Shown: positions 38,601-44,600 of the stretch, in pieces | Position numbering within the stretch: the first letter of the stretch is position 1 | How the letters are laid out: every line of letters begins with the position of its first letter | Source of the DNA: Mermis nigrescens | Lineage: Eukaryota > Nematoda > Enoplea > Mermithida > Mermithidae | NCBI GenBank assembly: GCA_036768485.1 | Contig: JAVLUZ010000504.1 | Span: 62,001-126,000, forward strand | Length of the DNA: 64,000 bases | Reading direction: 5' to 3' | Program-made: the position numbers and the translations under genes | The notes under the pieces: generated by a model | Told to the model about the DNA's origin: nothing | The model's database searches: none | The model's input: the letters and a program-made list of their open reading frames with translations, nothing else

Positions 38601-41600
38601 AGTAGCAAGATATGCGTAAAAAAGTTTTGTTTTTCCTTTGTCGAAAAGAAATAAAGGTATAAGTGACATATGGTCAGAAGATTTTTATGAACGCTTGAAT
38701 CAGATTAATTAGACTATGGTAAGGGGTGAAAAGCTATTACAGGTAATCCGCCAATCCATTCATGTAAAGCAGGGAATTCAGGGTGGCGGGTTAGGCCCTG
38801 AAATTTTTCAAAACAATTTCGAAAAATTAAAAAAATCGAAAAAATTGGACAAAATACAGTCTAAAATTGTGTATATGGAGCGAATCGCTGATAATTTGAG
38901 ACTTTTAACCCGAAAATGAGCTAAAAATGCTTTAAAAAAGCACACTTCTAACAAATTGTACGAAAAATCAACAATTCTGGGGGGTCGCAGCCATTTTGCG
39001 GGTGTCAGTCGCCATTGTGGGGTGTCAAACCCCCGCCCCCAAGAACACGTATGCTCTAATCCCTTTCCTTTAATACAAGCATATGCCACAAAACACTAAC
39101 GCTGGAGATCTTGAAGGGGGTTTCACCCCCCAGAATTCGCGATTTTTCCAAAGTTCCCAAAAATTTGCTAAAAATTTGTATAAAAAGTACTTTTTAAAGC
39201 GTTGTTCAAACGTGACAATTTTCAGCGCTTTGCGCCATATACTCATGTTTATTCGACTTTTTTTGAAATTTTTCATGTTTTTATGCTCTAAAAAGATTGA
39301 GCATCGTCAGAAACGCTAAGACGATGTTTTTGACGCGTTCCAACCATTTTTTGGACCCGAAAAAGGCACTTTAAAGTTTAACTGCCCCCGGAATTCCCAT
39401 GCTGTGCATGTATGCTACAAATAGTCATTTGTCTTTAAGCATCAATAATATAGCAAAATATACGCGCATGATTACGGATGGTGTTCAACAGTTTCAATAA
39501 ATACATAATCTCATCAATAAATTCTCGTAGTCTAACATTGGTTACTTTCTTATATGGCACAAAGACATATAGTCGCGGCCATCTTCGCCACAAACTGGTC
39601 TTGAACCCCGGCTATCTCCATAGCTGAAGCACTTCTCTGGGCATAAGCACTGCGCCGACTTTCCATCCTTAGAGATAAGGCAGTCCGATCCATACTTACA
39701 ATTCAGGAATGCACAAGGATCGTGCTGGCCTGCGAATTGAAAATTTTGATAATTTTGAATTTATAGAAATTTCAACTAGGACCTAACATAGATTTATTTA
39801 TTGGCCAACAAATTGGTCCTTCCTAGCTCCTGGACATATGTGCACACCCGGTGATCCAAGAGTCCTATTAACCTTATGTAAACAAAGGGCTCGAGCTCTG
39901 AATATGCATACAAGTGATAAAGAGCAAACAAAGATAATAATTAAAGTTTCTCAGATCATCGCGGATCATAATATGTATAGCTACAGAGCGATGGTCATTT
40001 GGATTGACTAGCTAGAGTACATTCACGTGGAAGAGGAAAGGAATTAATTATTAGGATAATTTAAAAAGTCTGCTTACAAATAGTAAAAAAGAGCAAAGAT
40101 GGCGATTGATTGAATGTATTTCAGAAGAAAACTATAACACATGATCGCACATCGTTGTACTATTCTAACAATACAGTTCGAGACAGCTAAAATAAAAAAT
40201 CACGCGCTTCATTTCCAGAAAACCTGTAACAATGATTGTGACCCGCTTGACCCACCGTCCCGGTAGACCACCCACTAAACCCACTTTTTCGTCCCGCTAA
40301 ACCCACCTTTAGTCTCGCTAGACCCACCACGTGCATAAGGAGGTGTCCCACTGGACCTACCATTTTGCGACCGTCCAGCTAGTCCCACTGTCTCGGAAGG
40401 CCCGTCCGAAAAAATGAAGACATACATATTACATGTGAAATGAAAAATAGTTATCAAGACGCTTAAGTGAATTCTGCAAAATTTCTTGTAATCATTAATT
40501 TAAAAGCAAGTTTGAGGTGTGTGACAGTCGATAACAAGCGGTTAGTTTGTTTTCATGAATTTGCAATTGTATATAATTACCATAGGTACTTCATTCAAAT
40601 ATGATAAGTCGGTAGGTACATTAAAAATCTGCAACTTTTATCATATCGAAGATTACTGCCTAATTTTCGGCACATTATAATATTCTCAGTGCAGCAAATG
40701 CATCAAATAATTCACGTAATTCTGGATTTCAGCGACCAGCATGTGTTTGACAAGAGTGTATTCCTTGACACGCAAAATAAAAATTTATTCTTAAAAAATA
40801 TCGGCCATGGCTGGTTACTTACCATTGCACACACGCATGCACGCACATATCTTCTTTACATGTTATAATTTGTAATGACACACTTTCATGCAATAATATA
40901 CAAAATTTATTTATTTATTAATTCAATTAAATTGATTAGGTGGTTAATTAAATGTAATTATTTTTTAATTAATTATTTATATATTTGACTAAACATATAT
41001 ACTTGAATGGATACACTTTGCAAGCGTTTCCGTTTTTGCTCATAAGCGTACGTAATTTTCTTCTTTGGTGGGTCTTCCGAGACAGTGGGTCTAGCGGGAC
41101 GGTCGCAAAACGGTGGGTCTAGCGCGACACCTCATTATGCACGTGGTGGGTCTAGCGAGACTTCCGGTGGGTCTAGCGGGACGAAAAAAGTGGGTCTACT
41201 GGGACGGTGGGTCAAGCGGGACGGTGGGTCTAGCGAGACGGGACCGCAACAATGGCCAGGAATGTACCTAACATGATCTTTAAACGTTTACTGAAAATAA
41301 AGCGAAAATGCGAGCGAAACCATGAAAGAAGACTTTTTCGTAAAACAGCAAGAGATTTTAGTGATATTTGACAGTTCAAAGCACCATTTGGGCAATTTAA
41401 GCTCTATGTAGCTTAAAAACTTACCTTAACAGCAGATCAGGTAAACAGACACAATTATAGGACACCAATTTCAAAAAAATTTTATGAATCAAAGTGAATG
41501 CTAAACATTTTGCATACCTTCTGCAAATGCATAACAAGCTCTGGTTAATGTATGAATCAGTGAAAGTAAAACAAATTCATGCACAAGTACACTTCCTCGA

Positions 41601-44600
41601 GACGTAAGAAATTTTTCAAAAAGACTTTCGACTATTTGCATTGCGAACGCTTAATACTTGTCCCAAACATTTTACAGAAGCGGCGTCTCCGGCCTGATAA
41701 GCTGTTTGTTGCCTGGCTACTGAACAAAGAAAAACATATGCAGACATAACAATAAGAATTATGCGAGTCTACTAACATTGTTTTATTGATTATTCTATGG
41801 AACGACCATTTGAGAATTCCTTGTTCTTCATGTGTGAAGCTTAATTGCATTAATCTCGAATACTTTAGCAGCAAAGACAGCATAGACAGACATTTCAGAG
41901 GCTTTGGTACGTCAAGCTCTCTGTTTTAAAATGTTTTCCCATCTTTAAGACTTAAAAGGATGACAGAGTAATATGTCTTCGAAAAATGCCGCATGCATTC
42001 GAATAAGATATACAATATAATTAGAAAATGAGCCGTTACTACTCTTCATCAACAACTCGTGACAATCTCAAAGCAATAAAATTCAGATGCCAAAAAAATT
42101 GAAAAAAACACATGCGTACGGAAAGCACGAATAACGTTTATAAAACTTTTATCAAGAAAAAAAGCTAGATATTTTCCTAGAATCTGTTGCTACTGACTTT
42201 AAGCACAACGAAAATACATTTTTTGTTTGTTTCTATTTTGCATATATAACTGATTAGAAAATGTCAATAACCTCGTAGTTACAGCCACTACTGGAGACCA
42301 TATAAAACAGCCGAGTATTTTAAGTTCTTAAGCAATTTACTTTAATTTCCGAACAATTTCGATTTAAAAATTGAGGAGTTTACCATCTATAAATGGGTTA
42401 GGAAACATGCTATCAAATGTGGATGCATTAAAGGATAAAAGAATTTACCTAAAAATTTAAAAGAATTCATTAATTCTTTATCTAACGAGATAAAAACTTC
42501 AATGTTGCAGCAATTTGTGAAAATTCTCATGGATTGACGGACAATGTTTTTGCGTTATGTAGAGATGGGGTGAAAAAATTTGCAAAAGCCAAAAAATTGT
42601 AAGCGAGGAGGGCAACTAAGCATCGTTTTTGGCTGCCACGACCAGAATAAATGCAAAAACACCGAAATAAGTGTTTTGAAATATTACTCTGGGGTTTGGC
42701 TAGTTGTTGTGGCGATCTAGAATGTTCGTACGGGGGGCCGTACCCCAACTTTTTCCGAAACGCTAAAAAATAGGTCCAAAAATTCGCTCTTCACGACCAA
42801 AATTGCGTTTTTCTGCGTTTTACGTTGTCTGCTTTATCTATAAACTTTTTTGACGCAACAATTTCCCGAAAAATTTCGAAATTTTCGACAAATTTGCACG
42901 GAAAATGCTTAAATTTCTTTAAAATTAGCGAAAATGCGGCGCGATGCACCGGAAAATCTTTCAAATTTACGAGGAAGGAAGTCTAGAGATTTGAAAGGCA
43001 ACTGCATTTTCTGTCTTAGTAGCATTTAATGCGGCGTTAAATTTTTTTTAAATTTGTTAAAAGCGGAAGAAAACTATGTTGAAATAGCAGTTTCTATTTC
43101 TGAAATCGTTTTTGGGGGCATGAGAATGTTTGCTGCTACAAAAACCGACTCCTGGCGCCAAAATAGTACTTCCAGACCGCTGAGAAAGCAAATAAATGGC
43201 ATTAAAAAGAATCATCCAGCGCGAAGCGCCGGAAAAATTCGAGAAATTATGGTCACCGACGGCCAAAAACCGTCACAAATTATTTTACCATTCATTATCT
43301 CGCTAATATTCATGGCCAATGGAGGGGGGCAGTCGCTCCCTCCTTAAATCCGCCCCTGGTCAGTCGCGTGGGGTGTCTGCTGAGCTCTAGAATCCATACA
43401 AGATATGCTAGTTGGGTTTCGGGGGCTAGACTCTAGACTATCCTTCAGGGGAAAAATAATTTCATGGGATAAACAAGGCGACATTGTTACCAGAAATATG
43501 CGAAAAATTGCTTTAAATCGAACATAAACTGCGAATTGCTATTTTACACTATTCAATATTTAAGACCACTTTTCACAAAATCTCTAGCTGGCAATTCGCA
43601 ATACTGTGAAACTTTGGTCCAAACTATAGATACATAGCACGGACGGTCTGAGGGTCAGCCAAAGGACTTTACTAAGCTGAAATCGTTAAAAAAGGATCAA
43701 GTCTGAGTTTTTGATCATTATTTTTGCGGTGGTGGGACACAAACCTTAAACTTCCAAGACCACAATGTGGTGGCAGACGCCAGAGCAAAATTTTCTTACT
43801 TTGTTTACAAGCAAATCGAAAAGCGACTCGGATTCGTTTCTGCAGTCGACATGCATTAGATCGAAGAAAGCATTCATTATCATACGTTTCCTGCAGTAAA
43901 AGTGTAAAGCAAACAGAAATACAAATACACGATCTGAACAAAACATTTTGTGTACAAAAGAAGGAAAAGAATAGGATGAAAATATTTTACAAAATATGTT
44001 GGTAGTTAAGAAAGAATTACACTTAAAGAGATATTTCATTGAAAACATATATACATAATTGTTAAATGGACTAATAAGATGTAGGTTAGAGAAATACGAC
44101 TCCCTTTGTCAGACTGTTTCTTTTTTATATTTTCCAATTTGTTCTTTACTTTGATGGATTCTCAAATGAAGAAAACATCAATTCGCACATTCGATCCTTG
44201 ATCATATTTTTAATCATATTGTGTTAATTAGTTTTTGTCTTTGCATGAGTTTTGACCAGTCATGCGTATAGAGGGGCTTAGCTTTAGACCCAAAATGAAA
44301 AAATAAGAAATTTTCTTAAGGTAATGAAGCAAAATGAAGATCAGAAGTGGATGAAAATTAAAAATTTTCCGCAAAGATGCTGGAGTTTGACCGGAAACTG
44401 AGAATTAAGATAGTTTTCATTTATACCCGCTTTTGAAACCACTCTGGCGCAAAAAGGCTCCTGCTGATCTTCTCAAGGACCGGCCTTACTGTGCATCTTA
44501 GACCATCTTAGACTGCAGATATGCTGCTTTTTGAACCTCTGCTCAGTAGTACATTTTCATGCCAGCCATAACTTCAAATTCGGAAAAATCCACACCTATC

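Noticed and set aside
40275..41276. Gly/Ser-rich open frames in both arms of the minisatellite element
   Set aside because: They are near-identical translations of the repeat unit on opposite strands.
41632..41883. Minus-strand open frame between agrin exons 3 and 4
   Set aside because: Exons 3 and 4 join in phase without it. It lacks a Kazal cysteine pattern and no family was recognised.
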